Assembly (NCBI GenBank): GCA_025677825.1
Contig: JAIXMO010000044.1
Span: 186,001 to 250,000, forward strand
Source of the DNA: Helicostylum pulchrum
Lineage: Eukaryota > Mucoromycota > Mucoromycetes > Mucorales > Mucoraceae
DNA length: 64,000 nt
Direction: 5' to 3'
Of the stretch, positions 23,775-34,967 are shown one piece after another. The translations under genes were made by a program, and so were the position numbers. The notes below the pieces were generated by a model. It was given only the letters and a program-made list of their open reading frames with translations, was not told where the DNA came from and did not search any database. Within the stretch, counting starts at the first letter, position 1. The number at the start of each line of letters is the position of its first letter.

Positions 23775-23947
23775 GGACTTACTTATTTTTACACAGGGGT
23801 TAAAAAAAAGTTTTTTTTTTTATAAATATGATACAAGAGAATAGGAAAAATGTGAAAAAAAAAATGTGTCATGCTTCTTTATAAATTGGAGATTATGGGG
23901 CCCACTCAAATTTAACATCACATGACTTGCATTTTATTTATTTAAGT

Positions 23948-24774
23948 TTATTCAATGACATTTTCAATAATTGTGTTATAACTACCATCCTCTTGTTTCT
24001 CTACACGGACACTATCTAAACGGTTGACAATAATTGTAGCTCCTGCTTCCTTTAATTGTTCAATAGTATGTGTTGTCACACATGCTACACATTCCATACC
24101 GGCTGCAATAGCAGCTTTTACACCAGCTGGTGCGTCTTCAAAAGCTAAACAATCCTTGGGGTCTCTATTGATCATTTCAGCAGCCATCAAGTAACCTTCA
24201 GGGTGAGGTTTACCAAAATTGACCTAAATTTCCCCCCGCTATTAGTATTTTTTATTTTATTTTTATCTTTTTTTTTTTTTACTTTGTACCTTATCTCCCG
24301 TAGCTAATTTTTCAGGAACATGAATACCAAATTGTGCTAATCTGGTAATAGCCATAATATGTGTACCCGCAGTATTGACAGTCCAATCTTGGTTAGGGAT
24401 ACTTGCCAATAAGTCAACCACACCTGGCAACACAGAGACACCGTCCATGATAACGCATAATCTTGCTTCTAAGTCATTGACATACTCCTTTGTTGCAAGT
24501 ACGGGAATCCAACGTTCTAAAGTTTCAATCGTTCTACGACCGTGAGAAGTGGCAAGAATCTGTCATTTAAATTATTATTATTTTGGTTTAGTAATCAGTT
24601 CTTTACCGCGCGCGTTTCCCCTTTTTTTAAAAAAAAAATACGTACCTGACTTGGGTCCAAATTATATTCTTTGGCAATATCTGTCCAATACTTTATAACA
24701 AGAGGTGTAGTATCAATAAGTGTACCATCAAGATCGAATACGAATGCTTTGGAGTTTAAAGTCTTTGTAACCAT
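23948..24774 (-). CDS. HAD-family sugar/glycerol phosphatase (GPP/DOG type)
   Basis: Exons (minus strand) 24774-24646, 24559-24290 and 24223-23948 give 224 residues, close to yeast Gpp1/Dog1. All four HAD motifs are present: FVFDLDGTLIDTT (nucleophile Asp in DLDGT), VNTAGT (motif II), GKPHPEGYL (lysine motif III) and FEDAPAGVKAA (motif IV). The family dephosphorylates glycerol-3-phosphate or 2-deoxyglucose-6-phosphate in the cytosol; which substrate is preferred cannot be told. Glycerol production for osmotic balance is the likely role. Confidence 0.85.
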
Positions 24775-25967
24775 GATGAAGTAAAACGGGAAGAAAAAGT
24801 GATCTAGAAATGAAAGAAAAGGGGAAAAAAGGGAATTTGCAGGGTCTTTAAATAGTGAAGTGCGGTGTTGTAATTATCAATAACAACGTTAACCCGTATT
24901 GTTTCCCCATTTGACGGGTTTTTTTTCTATCTTTTGAACACAAGCGAGACGTAATTAACAACTTTTTTTAAAACCCCCCCCCCCCCCAGATAATAAGAAC
25001 ATTCTTTTGAGATGATAGACTTGACAATCTTAACCGTAAAAAAAATGAAACCCTGTATTGTATAAAGTCGCGAAAAGGATTTTTAACAATGTGCAGACAA
25101 CAAAGAGAGAGACGGCTGGGAATGAAACGGCCCTGAACATCTGGTCGTACAGTGACTCCCGTGGATGTTCTTTTGTTAGTTTCTGTAAAATCAGATGAAC
25201 AGCGCCTTAAAAAAATCGTCTTTTTGTCGTCTGTAAATTGTTAAAAAAATTGTAATCTTATTTATAAAAAAACCTGTTAACATCTTAAACGATTTTTTTT
25301 TAACAAGCTAACTATTGAAGAAAGACTGATTTTTTGAGAATTTATTATTTCCTGTTAGCTATCGAAAGTTTAATTTCGCCAATTTTAAGAGCCTTGTTTG
25401 ACGTATTATTGCCAGTTCACACCTAGTAAATTTAAAAAGAGTACTTGAGAGGTATATTTAGCTTCCACAACAACAGTTTGACAGGTAAACAGTTTATTGT
25501 TATATTTAAATAACCACCGTTATTTCCGCACAACTTTAATTCGTCTTGAAGAAAAAAATAGCACAGGTCTTCTATTAAATTATACCTCAAACTCTTGAAG
25601 CAGAGTATCCTTTATAATGGTATAGCAATTTGGCTTCAAAATAAAAAGAAATCTACAAGAAATAGAAGAAAAAGAAGTTATTTCAAAAATAAACAATCGA
25701 AGCGCACAAGAAACTGACTGTGCAGTTTGGAATATATCCTGAGTACGTCCGAATCTGGCTCCAACGTATAGAAAATATACAGTTGAAAAATAAAGAAGCC
25801 TTTCTTATGCATGAACGTAGATCTCCCGTTTATTATTGGATCCGGGTCTAAATTACTTTTTTCGATCGTCCCTTATATTTTATTGGTAACCATCATGAGA
25901 AAAAAAAATAGTTATGCAAACAAAAAACAAAGTAACAACAGAACAATACCAATTAATAAAAAATAAT
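24775..25967. other. Gene-poor stretch
   Basis: About 1.2 kb with no recognisable gene, including a run of 14 C's near 24976-24989. Short broken frames exist around 25620-25740 but without a recognised domain. The region separates the housekeeping genes from the small secreted protein and the Fanzor relic. Confidence 0.5.
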
Positions 25968-26103
25968 ATGCTTCATCTTAAAGGTCTGGACCATATCAAC
26001 AAGTTAATATATACACAGGATACTAATCGCTGAAGAATTCAATTTTTTTTTTCTCTCATCAAATTCAATCTCTCTAAATATAACATAAAATGAAGAACTA
26101 ATA

Positions 26104-26376
26104 GCACTTGTCTGCTTTTTACGGCCAATTCTCTCCGTAACTGCTGCAGAAGAAGCTAACGTCGAAACTGATACCGATAACGGTGGTGGTGGCGGTCGTG
26201 GCGGTTATAGCGGTTGTGGTGGCTGCGGAGGTGGTCGTCACTATGGAGATCGCTGGAATTGGGGTTACAACGCATGCTGGTGTGACCGTAGCGGTACTCA
26301 TTGTACAAACTACCGTTGTCATTATGTTGACGAAGATCCCACCCTAGCTCCACATAAATACTCTTTTGTAAAATAG
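26104..26376 (+). CDS. Small Gly/Cys-rich secreted protein, start unclear
   Basis: A frame from 26104 to the TAG at 26374-26376 reads as a hydrophobic signal-like segment (ALVCFLRPILSVTAA), an acidic linker, a glycine-rich run (GGGGGRGGYSGCGGCGGG) and a C-terminal domain with four Cys (YNACWCDRSGTHCTNYRCHY). It has no in-frame ATG: the nearest, at 26090, is in another frame and stops after three codons. Either a first exon lies upstream (an ATG at 25968 with a weak GTCTGG donor at 25984 and the TAG acceptor at 26102-26104 would keep phase) or the start has been lost by a frameshift. Gly/Cys-rich secreted proteins of this size are common in fungi; no function is claimed. Confidence 0.5.
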   Translation, partial: ALVCFLRPILSVTAAEEANVETDTDNGGGGGRGGYSGCGGCGGGRHYGDRWNWGYNACWCDRSGTHCTNYRCHYVDEDPTLAPHKYSFVK

Positions 26377-26590
26377 CCTCTCTCTGTAAATAGTCTTCAC
26401 TTTTTTATTTCTCCCTTCCGAGAAAAAAATTACATATAACCTTTAATTCAAATTTTTTATGCAATTATAAAAGAGACTATGGAAAATGCTCGGCAAGTTA
26501 TCTATTACACGTCCAGAGGGAAACTATCCATTTATGTAACATGATTAATATGGTTCACGGTCACAGGGGATTTATTTTTACTTACTATAG

Positions 26591-27745
26591 TTACTGTTGT
26601 AAATTTCTTAACTCACATGGGTGAGAACCGTGTTCGATACGGCGAATGTAAGGTTCAAGTTTAGTTCTTCGACAAAATACGGCTGGTAATTCTTTGTCTT
26701 GTAATTTCAACGTAGAAATGAGTTTGATGTTTTAGTGGCGCTTACATCACGCTGCCATACTATTCTGCTGTTTTTGCAAACGAGAACAGCGTGGCGGCGT
26801 GAGTCTACCTTAATGAGAGAAGGACTTTGACAAGAATGGAAAATCTATAAAACATATGTATATATTTAACAAACAAACAAATATCTTTGAAACTAAGTAT
26901 GTAGATAATTACGCGTGATGTCCGGAATTCATCTACTCTTGCAACGATCAAGTCTCCAGATTTTTGTCGATTTTGTAATTCTTTCCACAAAATACCCGTT
27001 ATTCTGCATCTATTTCTTTTGATCTTTACACAATCTTTCCCAAACATACCGTTTCCGAAAAAAACGACTAGTAATCTGCTACTTTTGATTTTCAGAGCTA
27101 GTACGTACACAATACTAGTAAGCCGAATACGTAAATATCGTTTCTCGAAATTCTTTTCTTTGCTTCTGTTCTTTTGTTTTTTTTCTTTTACTTTATTTTT
27201 TCCCCCCGTTGATTAAAACATTGCACATTTCTGCGCGAGCTTTTTGTTTTCCTCTATAAAGTAACAGATTGTCTTTTGGCTTATTAAAACCATTGTAGCG
27301 TAATATGCTTTCTAAGTTTTGTAAGATATAAGCTACATAATCGAAATATACATAAATACGACTTGTTTTGCTAGTAGGAATACGTAAAAATATTTCTGTC
27401 ATATTTTTTCTCTCTCTTTCTTTCAACTCTTTCCTCGAATAAACAACCGACCTTGTTAAATTGTAATATTCCTCGGTTGAAATTCTTCTCAGGTCATCGG
27501 AACCAGCTTGAAATACTTGACCCCTACCTGGATCTAACCCAAATACGTTGAATAGGTCATCTACAAGGTCAATGGTACCTTTCAGATCGTCGAGCTTAAA
27601 CCCATAATCTTCATAAAAAATAATTCGCCTTTGGTTATTTTTTATGTATCTCAGTGAGCTTTTTTCTTTAGAAGTAATTATCCACTGTTCGATATAAAGG
27701 TGGATTTCTTCCACATTTCGGCCACCCTTAAACAGAGACGCTACT
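26591..27745 (-). pseudogene. Fanzor-like (eukaryotic TnpB homologue) RNA-guided nuclease relic
   Basis: Minus-strand remains of a TnpB/Fanzor nuclease. RuvC-I is FGLDPGRGQVFQAG (Asp codon 27534-27532), followed by RRISTEEYYNLT, a typical Fanzor motif. The frame then stops after VLINGGKK (27195-27193). A second frame carries VVFFGNGMFGKDCVKIKR and VDEFRTSR (Glu codon 26930-26928). A 68-base intron (26912-26845) with good sites leads to IFHSC, then VLVCKNSRIVWQRDVSATK, where WQRD gives the RuvC-III Asp (26748-26746). One missing base near 26730 shifts the frame, and the C-terminus continues as KELPAVFCRRTK ... IEHGSHPCELR to a TAA at 26593-26591. The N-terminal half is absent. Two of four zinc-ribbon cysteines appear lost (F for C before HSC; S after CKN). 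It is therefore dead as a protein. Confidence 0.75.
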
Positions 27746-27910
27746 GTATTCCTTTATTTAGTTTCCTTTTCGTTTTAACGGAAGCTTTGGGTCTGGTAAG
27801 TCATCATTTTTTATGGGGTTAAAAAAAAACTTTATTTATTATGTAAAGTTCAGGGTAATAAGAGTAATAAAGAAACCGACAAAAAATAAAGGTTTTTAAT
27901 AATAGAAAAT

Positions 27911-30804
27911 TTACAATTTGCTTTCACGAGCAGAAGCATTGAGTTCAACAGCAGCGTTAGAGATGGCAATAACATCACGTTCAACAACACGGGTTTGGAA
28001 AATAACCTTGTTACCTTCCTTCCACATGGATGTTTCGAGTGTCTCACCGGGGAAGACGTGTTTAGCAAAACGAGCCTTAATGTTCTTGAAGGCTTCAGGA
28101 TCATCGTTACAGAAAGTCTTGAGTACATGCTTACCAGAGATACCGAAAGAACAAAGACCATGGAGAATGGGTACTTCGAATCCACCAATAGCGGACATAT
28201 CAGGATCAATATGCAAGGGGTTGAAATCACCACTTAAACGGTAAAGAGCGGCTTGATCTTCGTTAGTCTTTTCAGTAACAACGGCATCGGGTTTACGGTT
28301 GGGAATGGCATTAGCAGCGGTAGAAGCTCCACGGTCTTCACCCTTGGACTTACCACCGAATCCACCACTACCACGAATGAAGAAAGTGAATTCGTTTTCA
28401 AAGACAACCTCGTTTGTATCGTCTGTTGTGATAACAGCAAGAGTAACTGAAGCACCCTTACCCTTATCGAGGATATCAACAATATGAGAGCGAGACGTGA
28501 GTGTACCAGAGGTAGGGATAGCCTTCTTTACTGACAAGAATTGTTCACCATGTAACAACATCATAGGGTTGAAGTTGGGGACAATGTCACCGAAAGGAAC
28601 AACGCTTGTGGCAGCGAAAGAAGGAATGACACCAAAGGTAGGTAAAACACTAAAGTTGACATCATTTTCGTAAACATATTTGGTATCAGTACGCTTGCAA
28701 CCAACACCTAAAGCATATAAGATAGCTTCACGTTCTTCATAATGGAATTCTTGGGATTCAAGTTCTAACTTTTTAGCAGCTTCAACACTGAGCAAACCAT
28801 CCTCAGACTTGGGCTCCTCTTCTTGGATGTTACTAAAGTTATCCATGAAACCTTGGAAAGAATCTTGAGTGCTGTTGGGGTTAGTAGCGCGACCATCTTC
28901 AAAGTCAATGATACGAGACCAGGCAGCAGCAACTTGTTCAGGGGATAAATCACGGTTGGCGGGGAATCCAACACCACCGGAACGTTGCCAGCGGACTTGA
29001 GCAACCCAACCACTACCAACTTCAAAGATACCACCGGTCTCTTCATTGCTGCTGTGACCGAGGAATGCAACAAGAGGAGCAACGTATTCAGGCTTGAAGG
29101 CCTCGACCATCTCTGGGGGCATAACAGTGGCAGTCATACGAGTACCAGCATTAGGAGCAATAACGTTAGCAAGAATGTTTTTACGTTGACCTTCAAGAGC
29201 TAAAGTACGAGTGAAACCAACAACACCAAGCTTGGCAGAACTGTAATTGGTTTGACCAAAGTTACCGTACAAACCAACAGCAGAAGCAGTGTTAATAATA
29301 CGACCATACTTTTGCTTAACAAAGTGAGGCCAGGCAGCTTGAACGACCTTATAAGTACCTCTCAAGTGAACACGGTGAACGAGATCCCAATCAGCATCAG
29401 TCATACGGGCGAAAGATTTGTCACGAAGGATACCAGCATTGTTAACAACGATATCAATACGACCAAAGGCCTTGAGGGCAGTCTCAACAACCTTATCGCC
29501 TTCTTCAACGGAATCGTAATTGGCAACAGCCTTACCACCGGCCTTACGGATCTCTTCAACAACAAGATCAGCAGCACGGCTATCAGAACCTTGACCAACA
29601 GCGGAACCTCCGAGATCGTTTACAACAACAGAAGCACCCAATTTGGCAAAGAGTAAAGCATAAGCTTTACCGAGTCCACCACCAGCACCAGTGACTACAG
29701 CAACTTGACCATCGAATCTCAACGCATCAGCCTTAGGGTTAGCATTAGCAGCCTTTGCACGTTCCAAAAGGGCTAAGAAATCAGTATCCATAATAGAGGT
29801 AGGGTACTCATTCTCCTTTTCAAAGTCAGTAATTTCTTCCCACTTGGCTCCAACAGCAGCAGGATCGAAAGAATCATCGGCCTTGAAAACGGCACCAGCA
29901 GAACGTTCCCATCTCAACTTGGAAACAAATCCACCTCCAACTTCAAAGATACCACCGTTATCTTCAGTCTTTTCGTGACAAAGATAACCAACAACAGGTG
30001 TAACAAATTCAGGTTTAAGAGAAGCAAGAACCTCAGCAGGCATGACGGTTTCGGTCCTATATAAAACGTAAGTATATTGGAATATGTATATTATTATTTT
30101 TTAAAAAAAAAGATATCCTTACATTCTAGAAGCAGCCATGGGGGCAATGGTGTTACAGTGAATGTTATCCTTAGCACCTTCCTTGGACAAGGAGTTACTG
30201 AAACTAGCAAGAGCAAGCTTGGCTAAGTGCATTAAAAAAATAAGGGCAATTAATAAGCAAATAATAATAAATAAAAAGGTTCCCACCACTATAATTGTTA
30301 CTTACCAGCACTATAATTAGCTTGACCAAAGTTACCATATAAACCAGCAGCAGAAGCAGTCATGATGATACGACCATACTTTTGCTTCTTCATGATGGGC
30401 CAAGCAGCCTTAGTGACAGCATAAGAACCCTTAACATGAACAGCTTGGATGAGATCCCAATCGGCATCGGTGATTCTGGCAAATGACTTGTCACGAAGAA
30501 TACCGGCATTGTTAATAATAATATCAACGCGTCCAAAGGCCTTCATGGCAGTCTCGACAATCTTCTCACCATCTTCAACAGAGTTGTAATTGGCAACGGC
30601 TTTACCGCCAGACTTTAAAATTTCTTCAACAACAACGTCAGCGGCTTTACCGCTGGATCCGTCTCCAGTGTGAGATACACCAAGATCGTTAACTACAATA
30701 CTGGCACCGCGGCTAGAAAAGTAAAGTGCATATGCCTTACCAAGTCCTCCACCAGCACCGGTAACAATAGCTACTCTTCCATCATATCGAATATCGTTAC
30801 TCAT
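27911..30804 (-). CDS. FOX2: Peroxisomal multifunctional enzyme (two SDR domains plus enoyl-CoA hydratase 2)
   Basis: Exons (minus strand) 30804-30306, 30222-30123 and 30056-27911 give 914 residues, the usual fungal length. It catalyses hydration and D-3-hydroxyacyl-CoA dehydrogenation in peroxisomal beta-oxidation. Domain A (residues about 1-290) has [21 protein letters not shown] and, after splicing, YSAAK. Domain B (about 310-600) repeats the same motifs with YSSAK. The C-terminal hotdog domain has the hydratase-2 motif [14 protein letters not shown]. The last three residues are SKL, a peroxisomal targeting signal type 1. Codons favour C in the third position, unlike neighbours, suggesting high expression. 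Confidence 0.96.
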
Positions 30805-31543
30805 TTCTTTTTTAATTATAATAGAAAAAAATGTATTTAAGAAAAGAAGAAGAGTAAAAATGTTTAGAAAAAAAAATATAGTATTTATAAGGCCAATTAC
30901 TTTCACATGAAAATGCAGAGGAGATAAATAAGTAACCTATAGCAAGCCAGTATCATGTGATTCAGAATATACGGGTATATATATGTTTATATCTATAAAT
31001 GACGACTGTTTTAAAAAAGAAAAAGATTAAGTTTATGGTTGTACCTTTAATGTAATTACTTCAGTTTATAAATACAAGTTATTCATGCATCTAAAACATA
31101 TCTTGCTGCCTTCTTTTTTTCTTTTTGTTAACTCTACCCCGGCTAATAAAAACCATTCTGAGGTTACTCCGATAATATTTGGGCCATACAAGATGACTAA
31201 ACTGTGAATTTTTTTATTTAGCCTAATCGACCCCAACTCATATACACATAGAACAAGTAATCCTTAACAATATAAAAATACTTGTTAAAAGTAGCGTAAT
31301 TTTGAAATTATTTTTTATATCAGTTAAAGCTACATTATATAATTTGTCTTTTTTTTTTTTAAAAAAAAAAAGTGACACATTGATAGAACAGTTCTCGCTT
31401 TAAATAGCTTGTTACACGGTGAGCAGGTTTATAACTATATGAGCCTTTTTATTCCCCACATGTGTGTAACAGGTATCTGATTTATTTTTCACATGTAATT
31501 TAATTCGTTGGTCATCACCATTTATTATATGCGTGTGTATAAA
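30805..31543. other. Intergenic, no gene seen
   Basis: Upstream region of the multifunctional enzyme gene and 3' region of the Ssd1-like gene. Contains poly-T/poly-A at about 31347-31371. No further gene or repeat is recognised. Confidence 0.45.
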
Positions 31544-33587
31544 TTATACTATTACTATTTCCCCAGAAAAGGGATTTACAGGATACAAGTTAATTATAGG
31601 TGGTGATCGAGTTTCATTCACTTGAATTCGTACATCAATTTTAGAAAAGACCGCTAATAATTGTACACAGGGGATTTCTTCAAATTCAACTGCATCTTTA
31701 TCCTTCGTTACTGACAACGCAGACATTAATTGATCAAGCTCTGGTACAATCTCACATTTGTCGTCTTCTTCCTCCTCTTCTTCCTCTTCGTCATCATCAC
31801 CATTACCATTTGTTCCGGATGTAAAACTTTCATCATTATGCATTGGTACGGGTACACCGGGTTTCCAGTGAATCTCCAATACACCGTGTCTATACTCGTA
31901 TTGTTGAATAGGTAGATTCTTTAAATGAAATTTACCCTCCAAACCATACTTTGGTACGCTTATTTCATAATATTCTTTAGTTACTGCAATAACATTCGCT
32001 TTAACAAAGACAGCTCCTTTAATCATTTCACATCTTGTCAAGTATTTAGCCAAGTATAAGTTGTTACTGCCGTCTTGAGCCTTTCTTGCTCCATCTTTCT
32101 TTGTGTTACATGTAAACGTTATTTTTTGAACTGATTTTTGAGGATATCCACAGAATTCTATATATATTTTAAAAAAAACGTTGGAACCCTCTTTCTTTTT
32201 TATATTATTATTAACATAAAACAAAAATACTTACTTTTCCCTTCTAAAGCCGATTCTAATAATCGATGAACCATAACATCAGCATAACGCCGAATAGGTG
32301 AAGTAAAATGCGTGTAAACAGGTTCATTTAAAGCGTAGTGCTGGTATTTTGCGGTTTCAATATTTCCTGAACAAAAGTACTTTGCTCTTTGCATACAACG
32401 AATAGCTAGTACTAAAAGGACGTCTTTTTCATCTTTTTCCAGGATCTTATCAAATGATATTTGGAGCGAACCTGCCGATGACCCGCAAAAGTCCAACCCG
32501 AGTTCTTCGGTAATTTTAATAAATTTATCCTATTAAAATTTTAATTAAGTATTTAAGATAAATGTATACATGTATGTATGCACTTACCAATCGTCTTTGT
32601 AAAGGAGGCTCATGCCTACGTAATAAAGCTTCTTCTGGATAAGCAGTGGAGATCTTTTTAGCAACGCTGATATTTGCCAATAACATAAACTCTTCAATCA
32701 ATTGATTAGCTTCCTTTGATTCAGCTGTAGAGACTGAAATAGGTTGTCCCTCGCTATCCAATTCAAATTTCAATTTAACAGAATTTAATTTTAAAGCTCC
32801 ATAATCATATCTCTTTCTGCGTAATTCCGTAGCTAGTTTATTAAGCATGAAAATACTAGCAGATACTTGCGAGGCCGAATGAGTGCCATAGATTTTTACG
32901 TCATCAGGTATTTCATCACCATCTATTACACATTGTGCATCATCGTATGAGAGTTTAGCCCGAGATCTACACTATTATTTAGTATGCAAACATTTAAGCT
33001 ATCCCATACTTTTTTTATGTACCTTATTACAGTTTTTCCAAACCATGTTGAAAGTTGTTTACCGTATGCATCTAACTTCCAAATTACAGAAAATGCCAAC
33101 CTATCCACATCAGGATTTAAACTACATAGTTCTTCACATAGTAACGGTGGAAGCATGGAAAAAGTTTTATCGACCAAGTAGGTACTTGTTCCGCGTTTTA
33201 ATGCCTCTTGATCAAGTGAAGATCCGCGCTTTAAAAAATATCCTACATCTGCAATGTGCACACCGACTTCATAGAACCCATCGTCCAATACTTTAAAATG
33301 AACGGCATCATCTAGATCTCTGGCTGTATAAGGATCGATAGTAAAGATAATCTCTTGTCGAAGATCTCTGCGTTGTTTTATTTCTGATTCGGGGATCTCC
33401 CAGGGTGTACTAGGTAGACCAGCTAAAGCAACTGATGTGAAATCATTGGTGACAATACAGTTGCCAGCCAAAAGGGCATGTCTTTCTGTATTCAAGTCTC
33501 CTAAAACTCCAATCTTTTCCTCGAGTTTTCCCGTAGGCGAAGTGTCATGTATAGGCCATTGTAACATGGTTACCTAATTTACTCGTA

Positions 33588-33621
<34 letters not shown>

Positions 33622-34859
33622 TTTTATACATATAATTTACGACTTACAGAATAAAGATAATTTTTATATGCATCTGCATTTTTTATTAAGTCCGCGGGAA
33701 CATCATCATCACGTAAAATAATAAGTGGCACGCGTTGATCCACTGGTTTGAACCAAGCGATACGAGGTGCTCGATCGTTTCTACTGAATCTACCATTATC
33801 AGGTTGACCGGGTGCTCGAGATGAACCAATTGTTCCTACAAATGTCATATTCGGGGATCGCAGTGTAATACCTACAACTTCACCGCAGTAAGCAGGTTTG
33901 TAACTTTGTTCTGCGTCGGCATCTTCATCTAGGTTGACTGTACTAGAGCTCTCTACCTCATTTTCATTTTTCTGTTGAGGTAGATGTTGCTGTTGTTGTT
34001 GTTGGTTGTGTTGTTGTCGATGTTGATATCGCCCTTTTCTCCGCTCTTCTCTCATATTCCATACTGTGTCAATATCAACTAATTGGACGACGACACGATC
34101 TCCATCAAGCGATCGATTCCTACTCTTTAATCCACCAATAAATATATCAGCGTCTAATCCATCACAGGTGACATACGCATCATATCTATTCTTTGTTATC
34201 CTAATAACCCCTTCATACGAAGTACCATTCTGAATTTCTCTTTCCATATCTACTGGATCTAAATATGGGCAAAAGAAATTATTGCGTTTCGTGAGGTTTA
34301 CATCATCAGGATGTATATATTGGTTTTTAATTGGACGTGCAGCTATAAAGAAAATAAGTCAGTACCAGACTTATATAATATGCAAATATAATTAATTTAC
34401 TTGAACGCCAGTTATTATCATTAAGACGATCGTTTTGTCGTTGATACCTGTTCATATCATAGACTTTAGGCTGATTTATTGGCTTTTCGGTAGGTGCAGT
34501 GCCATTTCCATTCGTGTATTGGTAATAAACTGCGGTCTGTACTGGGGGTTGCGTATAAGAACTATAAGATCTGTTTGTACTATAGTTACGGGTACGATCG
34601 CGGTTTCGTGTGTTGGAATAAGGATAATTGCCAACGGAAGTATTGTTAGGCATATAGGGTGCTGAATTGTCATAATTTACAGTGTTCGTGTTAAATGAGC
34701 TTCCGAAATCGGCGGGTGCTGTTTCAACAGGTTTTTTCTTTCCGATATCAGAATCAGAGTACCTATTAAACTAGAAAGTTTTGAGTGCTTTTAGAAAATA
34801 ACATTACTTGAGTTTTAGTTTACGTTACTTACGTGATTGGCGTTGTAATTGTAGCTCAT
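31544..34859 (-). CDS. SSD1: Ssd1-type RNB-domain RNA-binding protein
   Basis: Exons (minus strand) 34859-34833, 34770-34401, 34342-33648, 33573-33023, 32966-32588, 32529-32235 and 32157-31544 give 976 residues. After a disordered Asn/Tyr/Arg-rich N-terminus come cold-shock domains (YDAYVTCDGLDADIFIGGLK). The RNB domain follows, with IDPYTARDLDDA at about 443-454, EELCSLNPDVDRLAFSV, and the late motifs SSAGSLQ and THFTSPIRRYADVMVHRLL. A C-terminal S1-like part contains a Glu-rich insert. Linker sequences (DGDRVVVQLVDIDTVWN, RIAWFKPVDQRVPLI) fit Ssd1 better than DIS3L2. Ssd1 binds mRNAs for cell-wall proteins and controls their translation. All four acidic residues of the RNB centre are present; whether the protein cuts RNA is open. 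The 27-base first exon is small but in phase. Confidence 0.88.
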
Positions 34860-34967
34860 TCCAATAGTATGCAGTGTCTGATAACAGAAAAAAAAAAAAG
34901 AAGAGAGATCTTTTCATACACACATACTCACATAAATATGTCTGTTTTTTTTGTTGCAAACTCCGAT

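Noticed and set aside
24976..24989. Run of about 14 C's as a possible G-quadruplex on the minus strand
   Set aside because: A single homopolymer without spaced G-runs; could also be affected by sequencing error.
26618..26650. tRNA-like B-box (GTTCGATAC) on the plus strand
   Set aside because: No acceptor stem, anticodon arm or A-box in register; the bases lie in the C-terminal coding remains of the Fanzor relic on the other strand.
27850..29656. Several antisense or shifted frames within the multifunctional enzyme gene
   Set aside because: They arise from biased codon use of a highly expressed gene; the 914-residue enzyme explains the region.
31347..31371. Poly-T/poly-A palindrome as a terminator hairpin
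   Set aside because: Bacterial-style terminators do not apply here, and similar T/A tracts occur throughout the spacers.
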